NCBI GenBank assembly: GCA_964371365.1
Contig: CAYJMO010000018.1
Span: 1-27,307 of the forward strand
Origin: CAYJBH01 sp964371365
GTDB taxonomy: Bacteria > Bacillota > Clostridia > Oscillospirales > Ruminococcaceae
Direction of reading: 5' to 3'
Length of the DNA stretch: 27,307 nucleotides
In this document: positions 15,816-23,941 of the stretch, piece by piece
Layout of the letters: every line of letters begins with the position of its first letter
How positions within the stretch are numbered: position 1 is the first letter of the stretch
Translations under genes and position numbers: made by a program
Notes under the pieces: model-generated
Told to the model about the DNA's origin: nothing
Database searches by the model: none
The model's input: only the letters and a program-made list of their open reading frames with translations

Positions 15816-16336
15816 ATTTCACCTAAAAGTAGAGTGTACTGCTTTTTCCCTTGCGATACCGGGAATCGAGTGAAAACTATATTGTTTTCGCTGAGCCAGT
15901 CCTCTATCACCGTCGTCTTACACGCCGGCAAGAGCACCAACCTTTTGGTATTGTCAAAAAGCCATCCACACCGTGAAAGTATCTGCACCATTGTTATCCC
16001 ACTCATGCCGGATATGGTAACCAGCTCTGCCTCATCCGGCGCTATATCGTCCAACCCATCGGAGAGACGAATCTTTATGTTGGAACCACGAAGGGTAGCA
16101 AGGCGCTGTGCCTTGGCAAGTGGCAGTTCATTTTTGTCTGCCGCCACCAGTGATATGTCGGTATGCTACGACAGCCAAACAGCAAGTTTGCCGTGGTCGC
16201 AACCAATGTCACACGCCGAACGTGGGGGAATAACATCAAAGGAGTATTCCTCGCCTGTGCTACTCTTGCAGTATCCGCATATCCCTGCCGCGACCGCCGC
16301 CATCCGTGCGCGCAGTTGCAGTGCTTTATTCTTCAT
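15803..16336 (-). pseudogene. trmK: trmK-like tRNA (adenine-N1)-methyltransferase, interrupted by an in-frame TAG
   Basis: From ATG 16336, inside the end of lgt, a frame codes for 56 residues ending in CDIGCDHGKLAVWLS, the SAM-binding motif I of TrmK. It then meets TAG at 16168-16166. The same frame continues directly with HTDISLVAADKNELPLAKAQ and runs 120 more residues to TAA at 15805-15803, keeping LSDGLDDI and the ISGMSG loop (family: AGMGG). Only a nonsense change is needed; a CAG-to-TAG change would be the simplest. The protein is also short, about 177 codons against roughly 230-240 in Bacillus TrmK, and lacks the C-terminal helical domain. It could be a pseudogene, a consensus error or a two-piece product with restart at GTG 16147. 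TAG is an ordinary stop elsewhere in this window. Confidence 0.75.
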
Positions 16337-17342
16337 CTTCCTGCGGATCGTCGGAATTATCTTTCTCGTCAGAGACGGTTTCGTCGCTTTCCTCCTCGAT
16401 CTCTTCGTGAGTGTCGTTGGACGATTTTTCCTCGTCCTTGTCATCCGATTTTTCAACCTTTGCGACCGGCTCAAAGTAGGGGAGCAGCTTGAACGGGGCA
16501 CGATTTCGCAGCTTGGCGTTGGTGTAAAAGCGAATCAGCAGGAACAATGTCACGACACAAATTGCAATTGCAAGTATCTGAGAGACCCTCGCGTTGAGTA
16601 TCATTAGACTGTCGGTGCGCAGCCCCTCGATAAATGCGCGCTCTAAACTGTAAAGGAATAGATACAAAAGAAACATCTCACCGTTAAACTTGCGATGTTT
16701 TGCATAGAGCACAAGACCGATAAAGCAAAGCAGACACCAGACCGACTCGTACAAAAAGGTCGGGTGAACGGGCGCATAGGGATCGACAGTTATGCCGGAG
16801 GCGGCAAGCGTCTCCTGAACACCGGAGAGGTATCGCGTTGTCCCCTCGCTAATCATGCCAAAGACAGAGTCGGTGTTGGTGCCGAAAGCCTCTTGGTTAA
16901 AAAAGTTGCCCCAACGACCACATGCCTGACCGATGGCAAAGCCGACGACAGCAATGTCGAACATAGGCAGTAGCGGAACCTTGCGCAGACGACAGGCGAG
17001 CAGAGCGACAACAAATGCACCAATAATCGCGCCATATATAGCAAGACCGCCGTTGCGGATGTCAATCATTTCAATAAAGCTGTCAAACGGGGTTGGGGAG
17101 AAGATGACATAGTAGACACGCGCACCGATGACACCGGCAATGCCGGAGATGATGATCACATCAAGCCCTCTGTCCGGGTCGATGCCGAAGCTCTTAGCCT
17201 TAAAGTTGAAGTAGAGCAGACCGATAAGAATACCGATTACAATACATATGCCGTACCAGTAGATGTTAATATTGCCGATGCTGAACGCGATACGGCTAAC
17301 CTCTAATTCAATACCCAGTGTCGGGAAACTGACATTGTACAT
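16326..17342 (-). CDS. lgt: Prolipoprotein diacylglyceryl transferase
   Basis: This 338-residue integral membrane enzyme moves diacylglycerol from phosphatidylglycerol to the lipobox cysteine of prolipoproteins. Signature segments are NINIYWYGICIVIGI, RNGGLAIYGAIIGA, the Lgt signature GRWGNFFNQEAFG, HPTFLYESVW and GLRTDSLM. About seven membrane helices are visible. The C-terminus carries an unusual acidic, Ser/Asp/Glu-rich tail of about 45 residues (from KVEKSDDKDEE to DPQEDEE), which is not part of the catalytic core. ATG is preceded by AGAAAGGA. Its last 11 bases overlap the trmK-like start. It lies 20 bases after the ymfH-like gene's stop. Confidence 0.95.
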   Translation of the reverse strand: MYNVSFPTLGIELEVSRIAFSIGNINIYWYGICIVIGILIGLLYFNFKAKSFGIDPDRGLDVIIISGIAGVIGARVYYVIFSPTPFDSFIEMIDIRNGGLAIYGAIIGAFVVALLACRLRKVPLLPMFDIAVVGFAIGQACGRWGNFFNQEAFGTNTDSVFGMISEGTTRYLSGVQETLAASGITVDPYAPVHPTFLYESVWCLLCFIGLVLYAKHRKFNGEMFLLYLFLYSLERAFIEGLRTDSLMILNARVSQILAIAICVVTLFLLIRFYTNAKLRNRAPFKLLPYFEPVAKVEKSDDKDEEKSSNDTHEEIEEESDETVSDEKDNSDDPQEDEE

Positions 17343-17362
17343 TCTATGTTCCTTTCTTATTG

Positions 17363-18616
17363 CTAAAGTGGGCGCAGTATCACGGTGGAACTGCGGTCCT
17401 CACAAAACATCTCGGAGAAAGCCGCGCTAACTTCCTGGAAGGTGATATCTCGCACTATTGCAATCTCGACAAAAGGTTCGCGTTTTTTGAAAAAAGCGCC
17501 GCTCATCATGGTCGCAACATCTTCCGGACTGTCAAACTCACTGACATAATCGCCGTACAATCCTTTTTTTGCCGCTTCAAATATCTCGGTTGGAAGTCCA
17601 TCCCTCTTTAATCGGGATATCTCCTCCCTCAACAGCTCACTCACTCGTTCCGGTGAGCGTGTTTCCGATGAAAAAATATAGCAAAGATAATCCCTGCCGG
17701 ATAAAAATTCACATCCGAGATCATGGGTGATGAGCCCCTCGTCATATAGTTTGCGATAAAGAGGCGTCATACTGCCGCAGATCATCTCGCTCAGAAGGGC
17801 GCCGATAATCTCACCCTTGGCGGCGGTCTGTGGTGTCAGTGCTTTTTCTTTATACCCTATTGCAATCTGTGGCAAACCGATAGGCATTTGAATTTCGTAG
17901 TGTTTTTGCGCCACATGCTCCGGCTCATCTACGGTAATGCGCTTGACCGGCTTTGCCGGCTCGCCGCAGAGAAGTCCGGCTCGCTCACACGCGTTTAACA
18001 CCTGCTCCTTTGTGATATTGCCTGCAACAGACAGGACCATGTTGGAGCCGGTGTAAAATGCATCGGTGCAAGAGTAGAGCACCTCCGGAGTGATCTCCGA
18101 TATACTGGTCACCGTCCCTGCAATATCGTCCTTTATCGGGTGATTGACATAGAGGGAAGAGAGCACTCCGAAAAAGAGTCTCCAATCTGGATTATCCTCA
18201 TACATCTTTATCTCCTGCCCGATGATGCCCTGTTCTTTTTCCACTGTTTCGTCGGTAAAGTAGGGACGTGAGACAAAGGATAGGAGTATGTCAAGTGATT
18301 CATCGATGTTTTCCGTTGCGGTGAAAAGGTAGCACGTCTTGTCAAAACTGGTGTAGGCATTGGCAGACGCGCCGGTCTTGGCATAGAGGGAAAAGGCGTC
18401 ACCCTCCTCGTTTTCAAACATCTTGTGCTCTAAAAAGTGTGCAATACCTTCCGGCAGGGTAATCTCACCGTTTTTGCCGACAAACTGCTTATCTACCGAG
18501 CCGAAATCTGTGCCGTAGATGGCGTGTACCGCCGCAAAATTTGGCATCGGTGCAACATAAACACTCAGACCGCAGGGCAAAACAATCTTCTCGGCGAGAT
18601 TGTCATAAAATGTCAT
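17363..18616 (-). CDS. M16-family zinc peptidase, YmfH-like
   Basis: This 417-residue pitrilysin-family protein carries the inverted zinc motif HFLEH (His60, Glu63, His64) in IAHFLEHKMFENEEG. The distal glutamate segment EQGIIGQEIKMYEDNPDW completes a canonical active site. A second, non-catalytic M16 domain follows. In Bacillus the YmfF/YmfH pair is linked to EF-P 5-aminopentanol modification, and related pairs process small peptides. The upstream gene encodes the matching subunit without a zinc site, so a heterodimer is expected. ATG is preceded by AAAGGA with 10 bases of spacing. Confidence 0.92.
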   Translation of the reverse strand: MTFYDNLAEKIVLPCGLSVYVAPMPNFAAVHAIYGTDFGSVDKQFVGKNGEITLPEGIAHFLEHKMFENEEGDAFSLYAKTGASANAYTSFDKTCYLFTATENIDESLDILLSFVSRPYFTDETVEKEQGIIGQEIKMYEDNPDWRLFFGVLSSLYVNHPIKDDIAGTVTSISEITPEVLYSCTDAFYTGSNMVLSVAGNITKEQVLNACERAGLLCGEPAKPVKRITVDEPEHVAQKHYEIQMPIGLPQIAIGYKEKALTPQTAAKGEIIGALLSEMICGSMTPLYRKLYDEGLITHDLGCEFLSGRDYLCYIFSSETRSPERVSELLREEISRLKRDGLPTEIFEAAKKGLYGDYVSEFDSPEDVATMMSGAFFKKREPFVEIAIVRDITFQEVSAAFSEMFCEDRSSTVILRPL

Positions 18617-18635
18617 CAGATCAAATTCCTTTCGA

Positions 18636-19892
18636 TTATTCCGTAGCGGCGAGGGTATAGCTGACCGCCGGCTTTAGCATGGTGAGCAGCCGTTTAACAT
18701 CGGCTGGGGTGGTGGATTGTATTATCTTTTTCGCCTGCTCTATGGTGGTGAAATCATTTTTAATTATGCCGGCAAAACACCAGGATTCGGTGGCGGCAAG
18801 ACTGTCGGCGGCGGCGTTAAGTTGGTTGATAAACTGCCGTTTTGCGTCGTTCAATTCCTTTTCGTCCACCTCGGTCTCGGTCAGTTTGCACAGTTCGACG
18901 TCGATAGCCTCAAGAGTGCGCTCGGCGTTATGGTGCTCCACACCGCTATCCACCGACACGGTGGATGTGATGGTGCCGAACACGGCAACGCAGTAGTAGC
19001 AAAGACTCTGCTTTTCACGTACATTAACAAAAAGCCGGGAGGTGGGAAGGGAGCCAAAGACCGCCGTCGCGACACGCATTTTTATTGCTTCGGTAGGACT
19101 GAGTATCTCGCCAACGTTGTAAATTTTACATATCTTGCCCTGCGCGGTCTGCATCGGCTCGCTAAAGCTCTCAAACTCACCGACTTTTTCGGCAAACGGC
19201 GGTAGGAATGACCGGTGGGCACGCTCCTTGGACGAGAGGTAGGCTGTCAGCTCGTCTGCGACCGCCTTACTGTTCGCGCCTTGGACGATGACCTCTATCT
19301 GAGCTGTTTTGATCATCTGATGATACAATTCGGGCATCTCTTGAACATCAATGCTTTCAAGTTCGTCGATATAGCCGTTGGACTCAACGCCGTTGGGTGA
19401 ATCTTTAAAAAATCGACGGCGAGCCTGCCTTACGCAGTAGCTGCGCTTATTGTTCTGCTCCACCGACAAAAGATCAAAGAGTTTGCCTTTTTCTATATTA
19501 AGTGTGTCCGCCTCAAAAAGACCATCTTTAAAATAAGGGCGAAACGCGACACCTATTAAAAGCTTTGTATACTCACAATAAAGCTCAATCTCCTCGCCTG
19601 CAAACTCCTGCTTTATGCCGCTGACACCGATACCGACGACGCGGTTAGGTCCCTGCACAGTGCTGTCCGCCGAAAGCGATACGCCATACAAAGAGGATAG
19701 CTTGATCGACATGGCACTCATGTCGGGACAATCCTCATAGCCACGCTCTAACATATAGGGTAATAGTGCAAACGCGGTGGCGGTTTCACGCTTGCTTGGC
19801 ATTATAAAGTTAATAGAAATGCGACATCTTTTAAATTTATCTGCCGGCATCTCGTTGAGATAGACACCGGGTAAAAGCTCTTTTCTAAGCAA
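18636..19892 (-). CDS. M16-family non-catalytic partner, YmfF-like
   Basis: This 418-residue protein has the two-domain M16 fold, but at the position of the zinc motif it reads LLPYMLERGYEDCPDM, with no HxxEH. It is therefore an inactive subunit that would pair with the YmfH-like peptidase encoded 19 bases downstream. The C-terminal domain has FVNVREKQSLCYYCVAVFG, the typical substrate-binding Arg/Tyr segment of M16 proteins. The start appears to be TTG at 19892, with AAAGGA 13 bases upstream; no ATG fits. The EIIA gene ends 35 bases upstream on the same strand. Confidence 0.9.
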   Translation of the reverse strand: MLRKELLPGVYLNEMPADKFKRCRISINFIMPSKRETATAFALLPYMLERGYEDCPDMSAMSIKLSSLYGVSLSADSTVQGPNRVVGIGVSGIKQEFAGEEIELYCEYTKLLIGVAFRPYFKDGLFEADTLNIEKGKLFDLLSVEQNNKRSYCVRQARRRFFKDSPNGVESNGYIDELESIDVQEMPELYHQMIKTAQIEVIVQGANSKAVADELTAYLSSKERAHRSFLPPFAEKVGEFESFSEPMQTAQGKICKIYNVGEILSPTEAIKMRVATAVFGSLPTSRLFVNVREKQSLCYYCVAVFGTITSTVSVDSGVEHHNAERTLEAIDVELCKLTETEVDEKELNDAKRQFINQLNAAADSLAATESWCFAGIIKNDFTTIEQAKKIIQSTTPADVKRLLTMLKPAVSYTLAATE

Positions 19893-19927
19893 TTTTAGTG
19901 ACCGTTCCTTTCAGTATAAATGAATGA

Positions 19928-20395
19928 CTATTCGACGGTGAGGTTTTGCCCCATGTTGCGCACAAGGCTCTCCAAAAGACCGACGCTGTCGTTGTCGCTA
20001 AGATAGCAGTTGAGGTTGTCGCTCAGTTGAACTGCGTCAAACAGGTTGCGAAGAACGCGGCTTTGCACCGAAAGACATTCCAATCCAACGAGAAACACCA
20101 CCTGCACCCCGAGTGTATTTTTGAGATCCGCCATATTTCCGAAATTTACCGGATTTTTAAGCGTTGCTATGGCGATGAAATTCTTTTTGCAACCGGTGTG
20201 CACATGAGGAACCGCAATAGGTATACTCATATTAAGTGCGGTAGGGTCGGTTTTTTCTCGGCTTAAGACGGCATCCTTAAACGAGGGCATGGCGTAGCCG
20301 GCATCTATTGCGGCATCGGCGAGGAGCGAAATCACCTCGATATCGGTGGTAGCCTCAACGCCGGAAAAAATCAGATTCTTGCTGGTATATGTCAT
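19928..20395 (-). CDS. Stand-alone PTS EIIA domain, fructose/mannitol type
   Basis: This protein is about 155 residues long and consists of a single PTS_EIIA_2 domain. The phospho-acceptor region is SIPIAVPHVHTG, with His64 as the likely active residue. No EIIB, EIIC or HPr gene is nearby, so it may supply phosphate to a transporter elsewhere or act in regulation, as with PtsN-like proteins. The start is uncertain: ATG 20395 is the natural family N-terminus (MTYTSKNLIFSG), but AGAGG is 18 bases away. GTG at 20401 is closer. A TATAAT on the minus strand at 20475-20470 could be its -10 box, though no good -35 accompanies it. It is first in the minus-strand gene run. Confidence 0.85.
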   Translation of the reverse strand: MTYTSKNLIFSGVEATTDIEVISLLADAAIDAGYAMPSFKDAVLSREKTDPTALNMSIPIAVPHVHTGCKKNFIAIATLKNPVNFGNMADLKNTLGVQVVFLVGLECLSVQSRVLRNLFDAVQLSDNLNCYLSDNDSVGLLESLVRNMGQNLTVE

Positions 20396-20535
20396 TATCA
20401 CAACTAAAAAATTCCTCTCAAAAACGATATTATTTACAAACAAACTCAAATTTTGACGATACAATATATATTATAACAGATTTAACCGATAAATAAAAGT
20501 GATTTATAAAAAAATTCACAAATTAATTTTATGTC

Positions 20536-20564
20536 TTGTAGTATATCGTAAAAATGTGTATAAT
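20536..20564 (+). promoter_or_regulatory. Promoter for sdaAB-sdaAA
   Basis: TTGTAG (20536-20541), 17 bases, TATAAT (20559-20564), about 40 bases before the sdaAB start. AGGAG lies upstream of the ATG. The surrounding divergent intergenic region (20396-20604) is A+T rich and shows no other clear structure. Confidence 0.6.
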
Positions 20565-20604
20565 ATATTTGTCTTTGTATACTTAATTTTTAGGAGCGAA
20601 CTCA

Positions 20605-21267
20605 ATGAACATCTTTGAGATCCTCGGTCCTGTCATGATTGGGCCATCTTCCTCCCACACCGCCGGCGCGGTGCGCGCGGGCAATGTTGCGGCGCGACTT
20701 TTGGGCCAAAAGGTAGCCCGTGCCGAGATTGTTCTGTACGGCTCCCTCGCGAAAACCTACTACGGGCACGGCACCGACTGCGCCATAATTGGTGGTCTGC
20801 TCGGCTTTTTTCCCGATAATGAAAATATTCCGAACTCTCACGCTCTTGCGCAGCAGGCCGGCATGAAATACAGCTTTGAGCTCAACTTTGATGAGAGTAT
20901 CCTGCATCCAAACACGGTCAGCCTTAGGCTTTTTTCGGACTGTCAAACCGAGATAACGGTTCGTGTTGAGTCGCTTGGCGGCGGTGCGATAAACGTTTCG
21001 GGCATTGACGATGCCGAGGTTTCATTCACAACCGAGTACCACACCACCGTCATCTTTAACGACGACAAGAGCGGTGTCATCGCCGAGGTTTCCTCCGTTT
21101 TTGCGAAGATGGGGGTGAATATCGCATTCATGAAGTTATTTCGCACCGAAGGGGGCGCGATAATGGTCATCGAATCGGACGAGGCACTTCCGGAGCAATC
21201 GCTGGTGGATCTAAAAAAGGTGAAATTTGTCAATCGAGTCATAGGTATATCGCCGTTTGCACTGTAA
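20605..21267 (+). CDS. sdaAB: L-serine dehydratase, iron-sulfur-dependent, beta subunit
   Basis: This 220-residue subunit belongs to the two-part clostridial/Bacillus L-serine dehydratase, which converts L-serine to pyruvate and ammonia. The N-terminal domain has EILGPVMIGPSSSHTAGAVR, a loop that contributes to serine binding. The C-terminal about 75 residues form an ACT domain (VIFNDDKSGVIAEVSSVFAK), usually involved in serine sensing or dimer contacts. It starts with ATG after TTTTTAGGAG. The alpha subunit follows after 9 bases, giving a two-gene operon typical of amino-acid-fermenting Bacillota. Confidence 0.96.
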   Translation: MNIFEILGPVMIGPSSSHTAGAVRAGNVAARLLGQKVARAEIVLYGSLAKTYYGHGTDCAIIGGLLGFFPDNENIPNSHALAQQAGMKYSFELNFDESILHPNTVSLRLFSDCQTEITVRVESLGGGAINVSGIDDAEVSFTTEYHTTVIFNDDKSGVIAEVSSVFAKMGVNIAFMKLFRTEGGAIMVIESDEALPEQSLVDLKKVKFVNRVIGISPFAL

Positions 21268-21276
21268 GGAGTAATC

Positions 21277-22170
21277 ATGAAAATTGAACATTATATTTCC
21301 CTTGCCGAGCAGAACAACATCAGCTTTTCCGGTGCGGTACTGTTGGATGAGGCACAAAAGCTCGGGGTACCAAAGGAACTGATAGTAGAGCGCACATTCG
21401 GAATACTCGCCGACATGAAACGCTCCCTCACTCCACCGGACATATTTAATGAACGTTGCGACATGGTGGGGGACACCGCCGAGACCTATGCCGGCAGTGC
21501 GGCTCATGCGAGACTGCTCTCACCGATAATGGCACGCGCGTCCTCTCTTGCTCTGCTTATAGCGCAAAACAGTGCGAAGATGGGGCGAATTGTGGCCGCA
21601 CCGACCGCAGGTGCCTGCGGAATTCTGCCGGGAGTGCTGTTTGCACTACAGGAGATGGAGGGGTATAGCGATCAAGCACTTGTAGACGCACTTATCAACT
21701 CGTCCGGTGTCGGCATGGCGGTGGCAAACGTCGCCGGAATTGCAGGAGCGGCGGGAGGTTGTCAGGCGGAGATAGGCACAGCGGGTGCCATGGCGGCGTC
21801 GGCAGTAACCGAATTGCTCGGCGGCACACCGAGGCAGTGCGGTAATGCGGTGGCATTTGCGTTAAAGTTCGTCATGGGACTTGTCTGCGATCCGGTTGCC
21901 GGTTTGGTGGTTTGTCCTTGCATAAAACGCAACGGTTCCGGTGCAGTTAACGCAATGTTTTCGGCAGAGCTTGCTCTTTGCGGCGTCGATAGCATGATAC
22001 CACCCGACGAGGTTATTATAGCGATGAAGCAGGTCGGTGACAGCATGAGTATCACACTCAAAGAGACGGCGCAGGGTGGTCTCGCCGTAACACCTACCGG
22101 AAAAAGACTGTCAAAAAAGCTAAAAGAAACTGCAGACGAATACTCACGTAACATCTGTGTTGACAAATAG
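21277..22170 (+). CDS. sdaAA: L-serine dehydratase, iron-sulfur-dependent, alpha subunit
   Basis: This 297-residue catalytic subunit carries the 4Fe-4S cluster of oxygen-sensitive serine dehydratase. Conserved cysteines lie in PTAGACGILPG, GLVCDPVAGLV and VCPCIKRNGSG. MVGDTAETY and the Gly/Ala-rich INSSGVGMAVANVAGIAGA are also conserved. ATG has GTAAGGAG just upstream, spanning the beta subunit stop. An iron-sulfur enzyme of this type is consistent with an anaerobic lifestyle. It ends in TAG; the promoter of the ECF gene begins 3 bases later. Confidence 0.96.
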   Translation: MKIEHYISLAEQNNISFSGAVLLDEAQKLGVPKELIVERTFGILADMKRSLTPPDIFNERCDMVGDTAETYAGSAAHARLLSPIMARASSLALLIAQNSAKMGRIVAAPTAGACGILPGVLFALQEMEGYSDQALVDALINSSGVGMAVANVAGIAGAAGGCQAEIGTAGAMAASAVTELLGGTPRQCGNAVAFALKFVMGLVCDPVAGLVVCPCIKRNGSGAVNAMFSAELALCGVDSMIPPDEVIIAMKQVGDSMSITLKETAQGGLAVTPTGKRLSKKLKETADEYSRNICVDK

Positions 22171-22173
22171 TAT

Positions 22174-22202
22174 TTGCATTTTCGACACAGCTGATGTATA
22201 AT
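22174..22202 (+). promoter_or_regulatory. Promoter for the ECF S-component/kinase operon
   Basis: TTGCAT (22174-22179), 17 bases, TATAAT (22197-22202), placed 34 bases before the ATG of the S component, just after the sdaAA stop. No riboswitch-like structure is evident in the short leader. Confidence 0.65.
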
Positions 22203-22236
22203 ATATCTTATCAAAACTTATAACACAAAGGAAATT

Positions 22237-22779
22237 ATGAATAATACAGCTACAAAGAACTTAGCACTCTCGGCACTTTTTCTTGCGCTTGCGCTCCTGT
22301 TGCCGTTTTTGACCGGTCAGATTCCATCCATCGGAAGTGCGCTACTGCCGATGCACATTCCGGTACTGATCGCCGGATATGTATGTGGATATAAACATGC
22401 GCTTGCTATTGGCTTTGTCTCGCCGGTACTGCGCTCCTTAATTTTCGGTATGCCGCCGCTCTTCCCGACCGCTATTGCGATGTCGTTTGAGCTTGCGACG
22501 TACGGGCTGTTGACAGGGATATTATATATCATCTTTTCAAAAAATGTTAACCGCCTCGCCGCTACCTACATAAGTCTTGTCATAGCCATGATCGGCGGCA
22601 GGATTGTGTGGGGTATTGTCAGCCTTATACTCCTCGGCGTTAATGGCGGTGAGTTCACGGTGGCGATATTCCTGCAAGGGGCATTCCTCGGTGCTATCCC
22701 CGGAATTCTTTTGCAACTCATATTAATACCGACCCTCGTCTTTGGACTGGAACGCGCTAAGGTTATAAAACATGCATAG
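22237..22779 (+). CDS. ECF transporter S component (substrate-binding membrane subunit)
   Basis: This 180-residue, very hydrophobic protein has about six membrane helices. The start MNNTATKNLALSALFLALAL and the following LPFLTGQIPSIGSALLPMHI and PVLIAGYVCGYKHALAIGF are typical of energy-coupling-factor S components, including the alanine-rich coupling helix. It would bind a vitamin- or nucleoside-like substrate and use shared EcfAAT proteins encoded elsewhere. The Gln-Ile-Pro to Met-His-Ile-Pro segment resembles the pantothenate-like S-component group, but substrate cannot be assigned by eye. AAAGGAAATT precedes the ATG. The next gene overlaps it by 8 bases and encodes a kinase, so the substrate may be phosphorylated on entry. 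Confidence 0.85.
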   Translation: MNNTATKNLALSALFLALALLLPFLTGQIPSIGSALLPMHIPVLIAGYVCGYKHALAIGFVSPVLRSLIFGMPPLFPTAIAMSFELATYGLLTGILYIIFSKNVNRLAATYISLVIAMIGGRIVWGIVSLILLGVNGGEFTVAIFLQGAFLGAIPGILLQLILIPTLVFGLERAKVIKHA

Positions 22780-23821
22780 CACCGGTACACTGCTCAAACA
22801 ACATATAGAACTATATCCCTTGATGGATATACAGGACGCGATAAAACTGCTTTTTCAAAAAAACCTCGGCTGTGGGCATATGCTTGCGGCCGAGGTCGAC
22901 TATGCAGAAAATATCCTGCGTGAGAGCAAAACTCTCAAAGATCCGAGAGACTGTTATATAGAGGTGCTTGGGGATTTTTCTCGCCTTTATCTCAAAAGCC
23001 CCCCCGACACTTTTTTTGCAAATTCACTCGCCAAACTGTTTGTTAAAAGTGGAGAGTGTTCGGTGAGCATGTCGGATTTCATTGCCGATCTCGACCTGCT
23101 TTGCGGCATGACAAGGGAAGGGGAACTGCCCTTTGATGCTGCAACACTCGAGGACTTTATTTTCAACTATAGAGAAGATAACTATCCGATAATGAGCCAC
23201 AGCAACACATATAAAAACGCATATCACCCTGCCTACCGTGTAATAAACACAGCGTTCACGCCCTATCTCGAAGTGTTGTGTGAGATGGAGCGGTTGCTCG
23301 CGACGAAAGATTATGTCAAGATGGCGATTGAGGGCGGCAGTGCAACCGGCAAATCCACTCTTGCCGAGCTGATAGAATCGCTGTATGACTGCAATGTTAT
23401 ACACACCGACGACTTCTTTCTACCGGTGAGTATGCGCACCGGAAAACGGCTTTCAACTCCCGGCGGTAATGTCCATTATGAGCGTTTTCGAGAGGAGGTG
23501 GGCGATAGGATAAAGGACAAAGACGATATCTTATATAGTGTTTATGACTGCTCGAACGACAAAATAAGCACAAAAAGACAGCTCACACACAAGAAACTCG
23601 TCTTGATAGAAGGTGTCTATGCCATGCATCCCGATATGGGTGCACAATACGACCTCGCTGTATTCTGTAAGGCGGACAAAGATACTCGCCTGAGCCGCAT
23701 ATTAAAGCGCAACGGCACCGATATGACAAAGCGGTTTATTGACGAGTGGATACCGATGGAGGATGAGTACTTTTGCCATTTTAATATTGAAAACAGTTGC
23801 GACATAAAGGTCGCAACCTAA
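22772..23821 (+). CDS. Two-domain uridine-kinase-like protein
   Basis: This protein has 349 residues. The C-terminal half is a P-loop kinase of the uridine kinase/phosphoribulokinase type: Walker A GGSATGKST (188-196), VIHTDDFFLP with the catalytic Asp pair, TPGGNVHYERF, and VLIEGVYAMHP. The N-terminal about 180 residues (with GCGHMLAAEVDYAENILRES) form a separate domain I do not recognise. This is much longer than a plain uridine kinase (about 210 residues). Its start codon lies inside the end of the ECF S-component gene, so translation is coupled. That suggests it phosphorylates the imported compound. The phosphate acceptor is unknown. Confidence 0.85.
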   Translation: MHSTGTLLKQHIELYPLMDIQDAIKLLFQKNLGCGHMLAAEVDYAENILRESKTLKDPRDCYIEVLGDFSRLYLKSPPDTFFANSLAKLFVKSGECSVSMSDFIADLDLLCGMTREGELPFDAATLEDFIFNYREDNYPIMSHSNTYKNAYHPAYRVINTAFTPYLEVLCEMERLLATKDYVKMAIEGGSATGKSTLAELIESLYDCNVIHTDDFFLPVSMRTGKRLSTPGGNVHYERFREEVGDRIKDKDDILYSVYDCSNDKISTKRQLTHKKLVLIEGVYAMHPDMGAQYDLAVFCKADKDTRLSRILKRNGTDMTKRFIDEWIPMEDEYFCHFNIENSCDIKVAT

Positions 23822-23881
23822 ATTATTGATAACACGTCCCCGATTTATTGATACGCTGTTCTTTTTTTGATGATAATAAAT

Positions 23882-23910
23882 TTGACAAAATACTCTTTAA
23901 AGAGTATATT
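23882..23910 (+). promoter_or_regulatory. Promoter of the ABC exporter operon
   Basis: TTGACA (23882-23887), 17 bases, TATATT (23905-23910). The -35 is a full consensus. It lies 31 bases before the chosen ATG at 23942. Confidence 0.75.
23890..23907. promoter_or_regulatory. Perfect 18-bp palindrome in the exporter promoter spacer, probable operator
   Basis: ATACTCTTTAAAGAGTAT reads the same on both strands. It fills the gap between the -35 and -10 boxes and enters the -10. This is the expected place for a repressor operator, for example one from the MarR, TetR or GntR families that control drug exporters. No regulator gene lies between it and the transporter. Confidence 0.65.
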
Positions 23911-23941
23911 ATACCTATATATATATAACAACTCGGTAAAG

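Noticed and set aside
16166..16168. TAG in trmK as a recoded codon such as pyrrolysine
   Set aside because: TAG closes several intact genes in this window (for example at 1423-1425, 22168-22170, 22777-22779 and on the minus strand at 17363-17365), and TrmK has no known pyrrolysine site.
20500..20522. GTGA...TCAC hairpin in the EIIA-sdaAB intergenic region
   Set aside because: Only about four pairs are continuous in an A+T-rich stretch, so it is easily expected by chance.
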